From: Chamaecyparis obtusa
Lineage: Eukaryota; Streptophyta; Pinopsida; Cupressales; Cupressaceae
Direction of reading: 5' to 3'
NCBI GenBank assembly: GCA_027943335.1
Contig: BSBK01008429.1
Span: 248,001-312,000 of the forward strand
DNA: 64,000 nt
Shown piece after piece: positions 38,167-50,390 of the stretch (positions are counted from its first letter, which is position 1; each line of letters opens with the position of its first letter). The position numbers and the translations under genes are program-made. Under the pieces are notes generated by a model that ran no database searches, was not told the DNA's origin, and saw only the letters and a program-made list of their open reading frames with translations.

Positions 38167-39310
38167 TTTCTGCACAAGATGAGGAATGCGATTCATAGAT
38201 ATATCAGTCATAGTCTGAGGAACATAGTGTTGAAAGTGGTTACTCAGGTGAGAGTGATGAATGAAGTGATGTGGAGGTGTCTTCATACGAGTCAGATGCT
38301 ACATGGGAGGAAGAAAGTAATGACGGAAGTGAACACTCTTTTATAAGTGAAGGTATGTTTTGATTTTCTAAATTTGAAAGTAATAGTGCATCTCAATTTG
38401 TACATTGTACAAATTTTCTTGAGTATGAGGATGTTGAGAATGATTTGTCCTCAAAGTTTGAAGATAAGGAAATGGTAATTCAATGTAATAATAGTGAGGA
38501 TGAACATGAAGATTTGAGTAAAAGGTTATCTAATGGTCCTACATTGGATAATGAGGTTGAAGCATACAATAGAGAGTTTAGGAGTGAACCATGGTTTTTC
38601 TATGATGGTTTTCTTAAACAGGATAATGAAGAAGATGCAATTATGGACAATATATGCTTGGTATGTGATATTGACTGTGAATCTTCATATAGTTTTGATT
38701 TTCTTTGTGTGCTGAGAATCTCCATGGAGATGAAATGGGTAATGAGTTTAAAAAGTTTTCTAATACTTTATATGATGAGGACTATGATGATGATCAGCCC
38801 ATTTTTTGTCATAATGTGCAACAAGGAGTATTGCATGGCATTGTCAATGCATTGTTTGAAGAACATGTGGAGGTCTCAAATGTGGTAGAATTTGATGATG
38901 ATGACATGTGTAGGTAAAAATGTGATTACTCATTTGAACTCCAACTAGCCGCACCTGAGGATACACAAAGTCAAGGTATGAATGAAGATTTTTATCAAAT
39001 AAATTATGTGACTTTTGCATTTCAGATTGATGGCATATGTGGATCAGTAGATAAAGATCAGTTTCAATTTGATGATAGTATTCATGAGCATGCTAAGTTT
39101 TACTTTCATAGTGAGCAAGGTGATGAGAGTGTTCCAAGTTTTTACATGCACTATGAAGGTGAAGATAATTTTTTTGTTTTGCCTAAAGGGCTGTTTGAAA
39201 GTATTGATATGCTTGGTGAAACAAATGAGAATAAAGTATCTAGTTTACCTCAAGAAGAAAGAAATGAAAACCAAATTTTTGATAGGGGAAAAGATTGGTT
39301 CAAGTTTTGA
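38167..39310 (+). pseudogene. Acidic C-terminal extension of the gag-only element
   Basis: Continues the frame cut at 30645. It is rich in Glu, Asp and Ser (EDEHEDLSKRLSNG, QDNEEDAIMDNICL, EHAKFYFHSEQGDESV) and ends FDRGKDWFKF at 39307. TAG and TGA codons near 38195, 38210, 38250 and 38360 break it. With the part at 29619-30645 the protein would be roughly 720 residues. No protease, RT or nucleic-acid-binding motif recognised; acidic low-complexity character suggests a disordered region. Confidence 0.65.
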
Positions 39311-39501
39311 GGTTTCAGGCTCTTTGTAAAAAAAAATGTGTACACTTTGTATATAGTTTCCTTTCCTATTTTCCCTAGTGTGTTCCCTGTGTTTGTTTTT
39401 TTGAGGTCTGTGTGCCCTTCTTCGAGTAGGTGGTCTACTTTTCCCAGAGATCTGGTTTCTTTCCATGCTTGCAGGAGGCATACATCCCCAACTAGAGCCA
39501 T

Positions 39502-42500
39502 AGTTAGCACCTAGAAAATTTTCATGGCTCTAGCATTTTTTTGCCTGTCTCTGTAGTTTCTTTTAGGTCTCTGGCTCAAACGCTAGCTCAAAATTCATAT
39601 TTACTAGCTGTTACATGAGAAAAACCTAAAATGCCCTAGCCTTATTCTCTTTTCATGTTACTTTTTTAGGTGACTTAGAATCCTAATCTGCATGTGCTAA
39701 TTAAAGTCCTTTAAGTTGTTCAACGGTTAGGTTTACATGTCCAGCGGGGTCCCTTTTAATTTTTCCTTATTTTGTACCCCAGCGGCCTTTAAATTTTTCC
39801 TAATTCCATGCACTAATATTTCCTAATGTTTTGGCTTATGTATTTCCTGGGCCCAGCTCTGACAACATCTACATCTAAGGGCTGATGTCAAAGTGCAAGT
39901 GATGTGTCAAAGGCTTGCGAAGTTGCGACAACCATTCGTTCTCTCTGTGACATAGCCTTTCATATCAATGGGTCCACTGCCATGTAAGCAAAGATGGAAG
40001 TTCTTCATTGGTTAGGAACAGTGAGTTGGACATTCTGTCAGTAGGACCCATTTTCAGGTAGATTCCAGATCAATGGTTGGTGTATAAGTGCATATAATCT
40101 CAAGAGCCCTTCAGATCATACGCCATCCATCTAATTTTCTAGGTGTTATGATGAGTAAGCGATGGGTCCAAAGTGACACATAAGTACAAATGGAAAGCTC
40201 TGAATAGCCCATGTAGTAGTGACTTGGCGGGTGTCAGTGGGTCCTGGTATCTAGTGTGTCAGCGGGTCCTGACCTTGTCAGTGAATCAATGAATGGCGTA
40301 AGTTCTTATCGAATGTGTGAGAGGCTTGAGATTATGTGATAGGCATTGATCTCATCGGGTGTCAGAGGGTTGTCAGGGTAGGGTAAGATTTCTCATTCAA
40401 CGGTGGGCATGTAATCTGATGGAATTTGGGAGGTCTATGCGAAGATGAGATGATCGTCGATCTTCTTGATGTAGGCCTAATTAGTTTATCAGTATTTTTG
40501 GTAGTTCTAACAAATGTTTACTTGGTTCTCTGGTTCGCATGATGTTTTAGAAAAAGGTCTAGTGACTTAGCGATTTGGAAAATAGTGTTCACGTAGTAGC
40601 CAAATGATTTAGCGGTGCTCTCAAAGTTCTCGTGAATGGGAAAGGGTTTCTTTAGTCACATGTTCACCAAATAGATAGAGGGTTAAGGGTTTGCTGAGGA
40701 CAGTGGGACCACATGATGATTCATAATTGAGTTGTCAGTTTTTGATTGACAAAGCTGGAGGATGATGAGGAATACTACAGGGTAGGGCCATTGTCAAAAA
40801 GGTCAGTGATGAGGACAAGATCTATAGTTGGCGTAAGTTCTCATGGGTTGTGTCAGAGCCATGAGATCTTACACCCACCATCCATTTTCAATGGCTTAGG
40901 TGGGTGGGTCCTATGTTAGAGATGACCGAGCATGAGTAGTAATGAGGTAGTGACAAGTGGCATAAAGAGGGCCTAGGTGGGGGTCTAAGGTCTAGCAGTC
41001 CTGATAAAAGAGGTTGGCAGCTTGACAAATTTCAAAGGCCTCACTCATTCGCACAATAAATTGGTGATGCTCTAAATCAACTGGTGATCCAGCAAAAAAG
41101 TGTTCACGTAATATATAAATGAATTGGCTGAAAGGTGAAACATTCTGCAAACTGGCAAAAACCTTTTGTCACCAGTTCGCTAAATATGGGACCGAGATTA
41201 AATGCATTCCTTTTATCACTAGGTCACAAAGTTAAAGATGGGTTAAGGTTTTCTTTCCACAGATAGGAAAATCCATTGTCACGTAGTCATTGGGAGTAAA
41301 CCCAAGGGTGGCAGTTGAGTTAAGACTTAAAGCTTGGGAAGAGGAAAGATCTGACGGTCATGATATAAAGTTGGCCCAGATTTAAATTATAACAGCCAAT
41401 TTGGTGTTGGCGCTTGAATGTGACCATTGTAATTCAAATTTGAATTTTCTAAGGGTTTCCAGTGATAGAAAGGACTGCTTTTAATTGCTTTAGAGGCTAG
41501 ATTTGATTTGTTTGGTGGCGCCGGTGGTTGCAGTGTGGTCCAGGTTGCCATGATCGATTGCTGGAGGATGTTTTTTTATATTATGAGGGATGGTTTTGTG
41601 CTGCAGGTGGCCAGACAGACTAGTTTTTATGGAAAATTTCTTGGTTCTCCATCCTTATCTCACAAATTTTCATGACTACAGATCTTTCTGGATCTATTTC
41701 TCCAAGATTGCTTGGTTTCCTGCCCCTATAGTAATTTTTGTTGTGATTAGGGTTGGTGTAGTTGTTGAAACCCTAACCCTAGTTGTCTAAAGCTTGTTGC
41801 ATCCTAAATTATTTTAGGATCCCAAGGAAGCTAATGGTATATATGGTTGTATTTTTTACTTTGTAAGGGTTCACATTTTCTTCTGAGAGCTGGTTCCATG
41901 AATGTTCTACCTTGTATATATTTCCTTCTTCTCTGCATATAGGGTTCCCTCTTTCCTATCTAGTTTTGGAGAATATAATACAAATTGTGAGATTTTGTCT
42001 TATGTATGAGATTCAATATGTTTGTACTGTTATCAGATTGTCTCCATCTTTGGTTTTAGACTTATTGATTATGGCATCAAGGGTGTTGTGATCTTTCTAT
42101 GTGCATTTCCTATGTGTCTCCAATAGAGTTGTTTTCATAGAAATGACTAGGTCTAGGATTGGTTCTCAGGCATGTATGAACTGGGATATCAAGGGTATCT
42201 CATGTTTGTCTTCTAGGGGATGCTGGTTAATGTATTACTTGTATATAGGTCTCTTGTAAGGGGAGGGTTAAAATCCTTTCAATGGGTGATAACACATTTG
42301 GATACACAAGTGGTTTGATAATGTATGGTCTGATCAATGGTGTATGGTTGATGTAAGGCATCACCATATTTGAATGTACTATCTTCTTATTTCATAGCTT
42401 TCTATTGTAGTGAGGTGTTTGACTCTGCTGCCCATTAGATAAGGCACTGGTCTATGAGAGACTAAGGGTATTTCAGGGGTCCATTCAACCCAATATTAAA

Positions 42501-42868
42501 ATCATCAAATCAAATACCTTTCCCTTTCATGTTGGTAGTAGTAGTAGGAGGTCCTTTCTAGTCTTTAGACTCATTCTATGCAAGTAGGGCTATTGCATGT
42601 GAATTGGCTTCATTGGGGTACAAGTTACCTAAAGGGGTTTGAAGATTATTCCATAATAATCTATCTAGAGGCCTATTGTTTATCTTAAGGTGTGTTGAGT
42701 GTGCAGATAAGGAAATACCCACCTGAGTGGTTTGGAGCTCAAAGAAGAAGGAGGATTTCTTTCAATCCTCATCAATTGGACTATTTTCTTGTCAAAATTG
42801 AGTGCCTGACTTGAGATACAAGCCCATCTATTGATTCAAGTTTGGTCCTACAAGAAAAAGCTCCAGCA
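39502..42868 (+). repeat. 3' LTR of the gag-only element
   Basis: Direct repeat of 25752-29119. Its first base is A rather than T. Followed by target duplicate TGTAG (42869-42873), where the gypsy integrase resumes. Confidence 0.92.
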
Positions 42869-42883
42869 TGTAGCCTCTTGGAG

Positions 42884-43558
42884 CTACTTCTTCACTTGGT
42901 CATGAACGTCCTTCATTGATTGACTTAAATCTTCTTCATATCTACTCCTTCCTTCTTCATTTTCCAAGTGTCTTAACTCACATGCACCTCTAGGATGTAG
43001 CCCATAAATTATTTCAAAGGGGCTCTTCCCTATTGTCCTATTAACACTGTCAGTGTAGACATATTTTTCTTGTGGTAACAATTGATCCCACATCACTCCA
43101 TACTCCTTTGTCAAACACCTAAGGAGATTACCTATCACTCTATTAATGACCTCAGTTTGACCATCTGTTTGGGGATGGTAGGCTGATCCAAATGAAAGAT
43201 TAGTGCCTAACCTTTTCCATAGGGTCTTCCAAAAATAGCCCATCAATTTCACATCTCTGTTAGAGACTATGCTTAGTGGTAAGCCATGCATCTTTACCAC
43301 CTCTTTAAAGAACAAATATGCAATATGACTGGCATCATGAGTGGTTTTGCAAGAAATAAAGTGGCTCATCTTGCTAAACCTATCTACAACCACAAATATA
43401 CTATCTAAACCAGTCTTGGTTAAAAGAAATCCAACTATAAAACCCATACTAATGCATTCCCAAGGCCTATTAGGAATAAGAAAAGGTTGATACAAATTTG
43501 CATTAGATGAGGTACCTTTATATTTTTGGCAAACTGAGCATTTCTCCACATAATTCAT
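42884..43558 (-). pseudogene. pol: Gypsy integrase, N-terminal and core part
   Basis: The minus-strand frame has CSVCQKYKG (end of the HHCC zinc finger), WECISMGFIVGF, DRFSKMSHFI, LPLSIVSNRDVKLMGYFW, SAYHPQTDGQTEVINR and RTIGKSPFEIIYG. The usual first catalytic Asp (MDFI) is Gly here and the second (SDRD) is Asn; the Glu of GQTEV is kept. Two of three catalytic acids are lost, so the enzyme is dead whatever the other breaks. Its 3' end is cut by the gag-only element at 42873. Confidence 0.92.
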
Positions 43559-43879
43559 AATATCCTTCTACATCCTAGGCCAATAATAGAACCTTTGAAC
43601 TAGTTCTAGTGTTTTTTTAGGCCAAAGTGCCCACTTAAGCTCCCATTGTGGTTCTCTTGTATCACATTCTCCCTCATAGATCCCTTAGGAACACATAACT
43701 GTTTCATCTAAAGAAGAGATCATTCAAAATTGTATAGTCTATAAATTGATGATGGAAATGGTTCTTGAACTCTTTACACACCTTTTATGCTTCTAAGAAG
43801 TCATCATCCCCTTCATAAAGCTCTTTGAAGATCTCTATGCCCATGCTTTTTAGATGTACCTCTTGGACTGTCAAGAGTC

Positions 43880-44285
43880 TCCTACTCAAGGCATTAGCCA
43901 CCTTGTTCAACTATCCCTTCTTATGTTTTATAGTGAATGTATAGGCCTGTAAATATTCCATCCACTTGAGATGTCTATTGCTCAACTTCTCCCAAGAAAT
44001 GATAAAAATCAAAGCTTTGTTATCAGTATATACCAAAAATTCTTTTGGAAAAAGATAATCCCTCCATTTCCTTAATGACTATACCAATGCATATAATTCT
44101 AGGTCATAAGAAGAATACCTTTTCTTAGCCTCATTCAAATTCTCACTATAGAATACTATTGGTCTATTCTCTTGGTTCAACACTGCTCCAACTGCTATGC
44201 CACTTGCATCACATTCTAAAGTGAATAATTTATCAAAGTTTGGCAAAACCAATATAGGTTGTGCAGCCACTCTCTTCTTCAACAA
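43880..44285 (-). pseudogene. pol: Gypsy RNase H
   Basis: FTLECDASGIAVGAVLNQ, RPIVFYSENL and KRYSSYDLELYALV are the RNase H start with its catalytic Asp and Glu. A TAA-type break at 44079 interrupts it; FLVYTDNKAL and NKVANALSRR follow in the same region to about 43880. Removes RNA from hybrids in intact relatives. Confidence 0.85.
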
Positions 44286-44312
44286 CTAAAAACCTTTTTG
44301 AGCCTCTAGAGT

Positions 44313-44991
44313 TCACTTGAATTTATTTTTCACTCCACCTTTAATTATATCTAAGATTGGTGCACATATCTCACTAAAACCTTTAATGAACTTCCTATAA
44401 AATTGGGCAAGTCCATGAAAAATCCTTACCTTAGTAATTCTTGTAGGAGTAGGCCAATTGAGTATTGCTTCCACCTTGCTAGGATCCATCTTCAAGGTTC
44501 CTTGAGACATCACAAACCCAAGATAGATCAGCTCTTGTTTCATAAATTCACACTTTTCCAAGTTAATGGATAACTTCTCCTCATAGAGTTTCTTCATCAC
44601 AATCTGCAAATATTGGAGGTGTTCTTCTTTAGTCTTGCTAAAGATTAGGATATCACCATTCATAGAGCCCTTCTGTGGTCTTGAATGTAGTCTTCCACTC
44701 ATCTCCCTCCTTAATCCTAATTTGATGGTACCCACTCTTCGAATCCAACTTGGTGTAGTACCTTGCTTCTCCCAAATAGTCCATAAGATCTTCAATCCTA
44801 GTAATGGGAAATTTGTACCTTATAATGATCTTATTAATTGCTCTTGAGTTTGTACAAAGCCTCCACTTACCTCCCTTCTTTGATGCTAGGATTAATGGCA
44901 CTACACATGGGCTAATTCTTTTCCTGATTAGTCCTTGATCCAAAAGCTCTTGCACTTGTATGGCTATCTCCTTGTTTTGATCAAGAGTCAT
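44313..44991 (-). pseudogene. pol: Gypsy reverse transcriptase with core deletion
   Basis: The finger region is present (GLIRKRISPCVVPLILASKK, WRLCTNSRAIN, YTKLDSKSGYHQIRI, FKTTEGLYEW). Directly after the Trp the sequence jumps to GDILIFSK, in a second frame. The usual stretch between them, from LVMPFGL up to the first Asp of the YxDD box, is absent, a loss of more than 100 bp. The thumb follows (NLEKCEFMKQELIYLGFVMS, GLAQFYRKFIKGF). The enzyme cannot be active. Confidence 0.9.
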
Positions 44992-45291
44992 CTTGTATGT
45001 TTCTTTATTTGGAAGAGATGCTCCTAGTATGAATTCAATCTAATGACTTATGGCTCTAGGAGGTGGCAAAATTATAGGTGATCCATCACTAACTATGTCC
45101 TTAAACTCCTTCAATAACTCTTGCACTTCCTTTGGTAATGGTTCTTGTTCCCCCTTCTTCTCTTCACTAAGCTTAACCATGACTCCATAGTGTGTCCCTT
45201 CTCTATTCTTTACATCTTAGATGTACTCTTTACCTCCTTGTAATAAAATGTTAGGTCCTACTAATGTAGACCCCTCATCATCCATGAGTGA

Positions 45292-45642
45292 CTAAATTCT
45301 ATATGTGATCCCATCTTTCTTTAAAGAATAAGAGTTCCTCTCTCCATCATGTATTGTCTTCCTATCAAATTTCCATATCCTACCATGGAGTAGGTGGTAT
45401 GCATCCATTGGAAGTATATAACACAAGATTCTCTCCACATATTTTCCTATTAAGAAATCAACCCATGCTTGTTCATTTAAAAGGACATGCTCTCCCTTAT
45501 TCAGCCATGTAAGCCTATAAGGGTTTGTATGAGTTATTTTGGTCAATCCAAGTTTACTGACTGCCTCCTCTGAGATGATTTTTTCAGTAGACCCTGAGTC
45601 TATGATCATCTTGTAAACTTTACCAAGTATCTTGTACTTCAC
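45292..45642 (-). pseudogene. pol: Gypsy aspartic protease
   Basis: KMIIDSGSTEKIISEEAVSK with the catalytic DSG, then YRLTWLNKGE and LLHGRIWKFD. This is the usual retropepsin region between gag and RT. Separated from gag by a stop near 45660. Confidence 0.85.
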
Positions 45643-45660
45643 TCTGAAAAGTTCACTCCT

Positions 45661-46869
45661 TTATTTAGCTTCCTCTTTGATAGACTCTTTAATGAGAATC
45701 CTCCTAATCATGAGATTCTCCCAACTCTCTAAATCAAGGTTAATTTTAGGAGATTTAACACTGCTAGTCTCTTCTTGGGAAACATAGTTTACCTGTTTCT
45801 CACCATGTGAACTAGAATCCTTCTCTGGGCATCTATAGGCTGGATGGCTTAGTTGATTGCAATAAAAATGTTTCATAGTTGCAAAGTGTGAGGCTCTACC
45901 CGAACCTCCAAACCTACCTATTCCTCCACCTTGGAAGCCTTTGCCTCTATTCATACTTCCTCTTCCACTAGTTTCATTGACCATCTCTATCAATTTGGAC
46001 TCTCCTTGAGCTCTAAAATCACTGCTCCTTCCTGCAAAACTACCTCTATGTCCTTCATTTTCTTTTCCTCTACCTCTTCTCTTTAAGGTCTGGGCATGCT
46101 TCCTTTTTCCTTTCTCTTCAATTTTTAAAGCCATTTGATAGCATTGTCTAACACTCTTGAAGGTAACATGTCTCATGTCTTCTTGGATAGACCACTTGAG
46201 TCCATTATGATACCTAGCTAATCTGATACTCTCATCCTCCACTATCTTTGACCTTAAGGACAAATTTTGGAACTCCTTGGTATATGCTGGGACATCTAAG
46301 TCTTTCTTCCTAAGGTTTTGTCTCCTTCTATGAAACTAAACCTCATAATCATCAGGTAAATAGGTCTACTTCTACTTAGTCATCATGCCCTTCCATGTAG
46401 CAATGGGACTCTTACCATCTTTCTCTCTCTCAGTCTAAACAAACTTCCACCAGGTGAGTGCTGATCCCCTCAACCTAGACTTAGCCACCTTTACCTTTTC
46501 AGCATCTGTTATGCCATCACATTCAAAGTGATTTGCAATGCTATCAATCCAGTCCATGGCTAGATCAAGATCCATTTGTCCACTAAAAAGTGGCACACCC
46601 TCCAAAGATTTTCCACTTAAGGCCTTCAATTCCTTTAAGAAGGGTTCTTCTAGTATGATAGGGTCAGGAGTTGGGGCTTCTTCCTCCAAGTCCAACTCCT
46701 TCTCCTTAGCCTCTTTATCTTTCATCTAGTCTATCTTGTCTTTTACCTTATCTGCCTTGTCTTGGACTTCACCCAAGAGCTTCTCTAATTGAGCCAATCT
46801 TTCTCTAAGAAACCAGTTATCCTCATCTTTCTCATCAACCTTCTTAGCCAATTTTGCATTAGTCACCAT
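45661..46869 (-). pseudogene. gag: Gypsy gag
   Basis: From ATG at 46869 the frame has a coiled-coil start (EDNWFLRERLAQLEKLLG), an in-frame TAG at 46726, then the capsid (VPLFSGQMDLDLAMDWIDSI, KSRLRGSALTWWKFV). After stops and shifts between 46435 and 46263 it continues with RHVTFKSVRQCYQMALKIEE, a Gly/Arg-rich stretch and a knuckle (HFYCNQLSHPAYRC) in which the first Cys is His. Confidence 0.87.
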
Positions 46870-46956
46870 CTTTCTAGATGCACTTGACTCTTCACTTGAT
46901 TATGTGGGCTGCAACATTCACTTGCTACAACACTTATTATCCCAAATCTTTAACTT

Positions 46957-46968
46957 GCTTTGATACCA
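46957..46968 (-). other. Primer-binding site of the gypsy element
   Basis: Complement TGGTATCAAAGC, three bases inside the 5' LTR; initiator tRNA-Met type. Confidence 0.85.
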
Positions 46969-46971
46969 CTA

Positions 46972-48552
46972 TGATAGGGAGGCTCCTTAATTCCACTTGA
47001 GTTTCCTTGATGTCACCTTAGGTATCTCTTAGTACCTCTTAGGTATTACTCAATCCCACCCCACTCACTTGGAAAGAACCTATTCTTTCTTGCTTCAAGA
47101 AGCTTCCTATCTTGTCAGGTTCCTACTCTTTGTCTTCAAAAAGAACACTCCTAATCCATGACTCCCAAGCCCTAACCATTGGTTTGTTTTGCAAGAGGCC
47201 AAGGGATTATATCAAATCCATTCTAGACTCCTAACTTGGGTCTTTTATTTCCAAGTTCAATCATTTCTCCATCGCTCCTTGGATTCCTATGTTTTAGGCC
47301 TTGCAGCCTTTTTGCCCCTATTAGCCCTCCTAGATTTAAGGAAGTGCAATCCTAGGAAAAACACCTCAAAGGACCCTAAAATAAGTTTTTTTAGTCCATT
47401 TATATGACTTCAAACCTCAATTATTTTCTTGGTCTTGACCCTCAACTTTGTCCATACACCCTGTTTCAGATTTAGGGCCTTTTGCTTTGTTTTAGACCAG
47501 TCTTTGGAGTTTGGATTCAAAAATTAGAAAAATAACTTCTTGGGAACTCATCCTAGTTCTTTAGTACATTCACATCATATTTAAACACATACATGACATT
47601 CTTGGCTCATGAACTCATCCCTCCTGCAATTTGTACAATCTTTCACTTAGTCTTCCTAGTCGGGCTTCATTCAGAGTTCACCTAGTGCAAGACCCTAAAA
47701 ATATTTGCATGCAATTTTAGGGCCCAATATTGTAGCATCTTTTAGCATAATGACCCTATTCTCCATCCCCAAATGGCCATACAAAACCTATGGTGGTAAA
47801 TGGAGCTAGGTCCACATCTTTGCAACACTGTCAAAATTGGACAGGAAACTATACAAACATAAAGAATTTGCAAAATACTTTGAAATATAATCTAAAAAGA
47901 AAACCACAAGATGAAAATACATTATCACATGCTAAACATTTAATTCCAAAGGTTACAGTCCTAAGACTAATCCATGCAAGGCTAGAACTATCATTGTTTT
48001 ATCAAGCTTCTACACTGTTCTACAAAAAACCACTATTTCTCAGTATGCCAGGTTGTACAAAATGACCTCCAACCCTCTAAATTAGGGTTTTATTTAAATA
48101 TATAGTCTTATCTCATGTTTCTAACTCCTTAGAAAACTCTAATCCTTCCTAGCACTGAAATCCTTAAGACAAACCCTTGTTGTCAGCAACTTTTGAAAAG
48201 CTGCAAATGTTGCTTAAGAAACATTTACAACATTTTTACATCTTTTCACATCTTTTCACCTTTTAGGTGTTACACCTCCAATATAACCTATCTAACCTTA
48301 TTTAGACCTCCTAGGGCATCAAAGGACCCTAAAAACATTCATAACATCATTTTTCCACTTGATGACATCATCAAGTATAGTGCATTAATGAAGCTAATTT
48401 GGAGTTCTTTAGCCTAGAAATAAGCTCTAAAACTAGACTCACTCTAACCACACTTCGTGAACATGACCTTATCTATTTAGACTACCCTTCAAGAGACTCT
48501 TACATATAAAAATGGGATAGCCAACCTACTTCCCAGGGGTGCTCCTGCACCA
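46972..48552 (-). repeat. 5' LTR of the gypsy element
   Basis: Direct repeat of 23665-25226, followed by AGATG, where the tandem array resumes. Confidence 0.92.
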
Positions 48553-48557
48553 AGATG

Positions 48558-50390
48558 TCATAAGCTATAGATAAGGGTCCTAGAGTGTCTTAAGGGGTCG
48601 TGGGTAACATAAGTGGTCCTTACATATAGATAAGAGTCCTAGAGTGTCTTAAGGGGTTGTGGGTAACATAAGAGGTCATAAAATATAGATAAGGTTCCTA
48701 GAGTATCTTAAGGGATCATGGGTAACATAAGTGGTCCTAGAGTGTCTTAAGGGGTCGTGGGTAACATAAGTGGTCCTAGAGTGTCTTAAGGGGTCATGGG
48801 TAATATAAGATGTCATAAGCTATAGATAAGGGTCCTAGAGTGTCTTAATGGGTCGTGGGTAACATAAGAGGTCCTAAGGTATAGATAAGAGTCCTAGATT
48901 GTCTTAAGGGGTTCCTGGTAACATAAGCGGTCATAAGCTATAGATAAGGGTCCTAGAAAGTCTTAAGGGGTTGTGGGTAACATAAGTGGTCCTAGAGTGT
49001 CTTAAGGGGTCATGGGTAACATAAGATGTCATAAGCTATAAATAAGGGTCCTAGAGTGTCTTAAGGGGTTGTGGGTAACATAAGAGGTCCTAAGGTATAG
49101 ATAAGAGTCCTAGAGTGTCTTAAGAGGTCATGGGTAACATAAGATGTCCTAAGGGGTCCTAGGTTACATTAGTGGATCCTCATATGTATTAATTTAATCT
49201 AAGATACATAAATGTGTCATAGGACAACCTAAGATATGTTAATGGGTCTTGAGGATCCGAAGGGGTCATATATGTCTTAAAATATTGTAAGAGATGTATA
49301 ATGGTCCAATAATATTAATGGTTTGTAGATTTGATAAGTGGTCTAAGTGGTCCTACACCATCCTAAGATTCTTTAATGGGTCATGGGGGTCCTAAGGTTT
49401 CATTTTTGTTTTAAGATTTCATAAGGGATCAAAATAAGAGTCCTAGAATGTTAATGAGTTGTATGTGTAATAAGTAGTCCTAGAGTATCTTAAGGGGTCA
49501 TGGGTAACATAAGAGGTCCTAAGGTATAGATAAGGATCCTAGAGTTTCTTAAGGGGTTGTAGGTAACATAAGAGGTCCTAAGGGATCCAGATAAGAGTCC
49601 TAGAATGTTAATGGGTCATAGGTGCAATAAGTGGTCCTAGAGTGTCTTAACAGGTTGTGGGTAACACTGGGTCCTAGATGTGTCTTAAGATAGTGTAAGG
49701 GATGGATAAGAGTCAGGTAGAGTGTCTTAAGGGATTGTGGGAAACATAAGAGGTCCTAAGGGGTCCTAGGTTACATTAGTGGATCCTTGTATGATATTAA
49801 TTGAATCTAAGATACATAAATGTGTCCTAGGACAACCTATGATATGTTAATGGGTCTTAATGATATGAATGGGTCATAGATGTCTTAAAATGTCTTAAGG
49901 GATGTATAATAGTGCAACAATGTTAATGGGTCGTAGATGTGATAAGTGGTCCAAGGTATCTTAGGTTACATTAATTGATACAAGTATGTCTTAAGGGTTC
50001 TTGCGGGCAACGATGGGTTCACATATGTATTAACAGAAGCTAAGATATATGAATGTGTCCTAGGAAACTTTAAGATATAATAATGGGTCGTATGGGTCCT
50101 AAGTGGTCTTATATGTCTTAAGATGTCATAAGCAATATGTAATAGTCCTAGAATGTCTTAAGGGGTTGTAGGCCTCATAATAGGTCCTAAGAGATCATAG
50201 GTTACATTAATTCATCCTAGAATATGTCTTAAGGAGCCTTGAGGGAAACAATGAGTCCTTGTATGTATTAATGGAACCTAACATGTAGATCAATGGGTCA
50301 TAGGACATCCTAATATTCATTATAAGATCTTAAGATTCCTAAGGGGTCCTAAGTGTCTTAATATGTCGTAAGGGAGGAATAAGGGTCATA
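48558..50390. repeat. Tandem array with GTCTTAAGGGG core, right part
   Basis: Continues the array cut at 23664. About ten further 60-bp units, then longer, more diverged material. A higher-order block starting near 49145 (GGGGTCCTAGGTTACATTAG, then AATCTAAGATACATAAATGT) recurs near 49756, a step of about 611 bp. The array decays toward 50390. Confidence 0.92.

Larger units (their letters stand above)
25752..42868 (+). mobile_element. Gag-only LTR retrotransposon with 3.4-kb LTRs (TR-GAG or LARD type)
   Basis: Two LTRs of 3,368 and 3,367 bp (25752-29119 and 39502-42868), starting TGTTAGCACC (AGTTAGCACC in the right copy) and ending near GCTCCAGCA, are flanked by the duplicate TGTAG (25747-25751 and 42869-42873). 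The host gypsy integrase reads up to the junction on both sides. A primer site follows the left LTR at 29123. The internal part, less the nested copia derivative, is about 2.9 kb and codes a gag domain with a long acidic extension but no protease, RT or integrase. Such an element must borrow pol from another. The LTRs have diverged by roughly a tenth by eye. Confidence 0.9.
23665..48552 (-). mobile_element. Ty3/gypsy chromodomain retrotransposon with nested insertion
   Basis: LTRs of 1,562 bp (23665-25226) and 1,581 bp (46972-48552) start TGATAGGGAG and end with CACCA. Duplicated target AGATG flanks both ends (23660-23664 and 48553-48557) inside one repeat array. The minus strand carries gag, protease, RT, RNase H and integrase in gypsy order. 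The integrase is split by a 17.1-kb nested element. Own length without that is about 7.8 kb. LTRs differ by roughly a tenth by eye, so it is older than the copia insertion at 11477. Confidence 0.93.
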
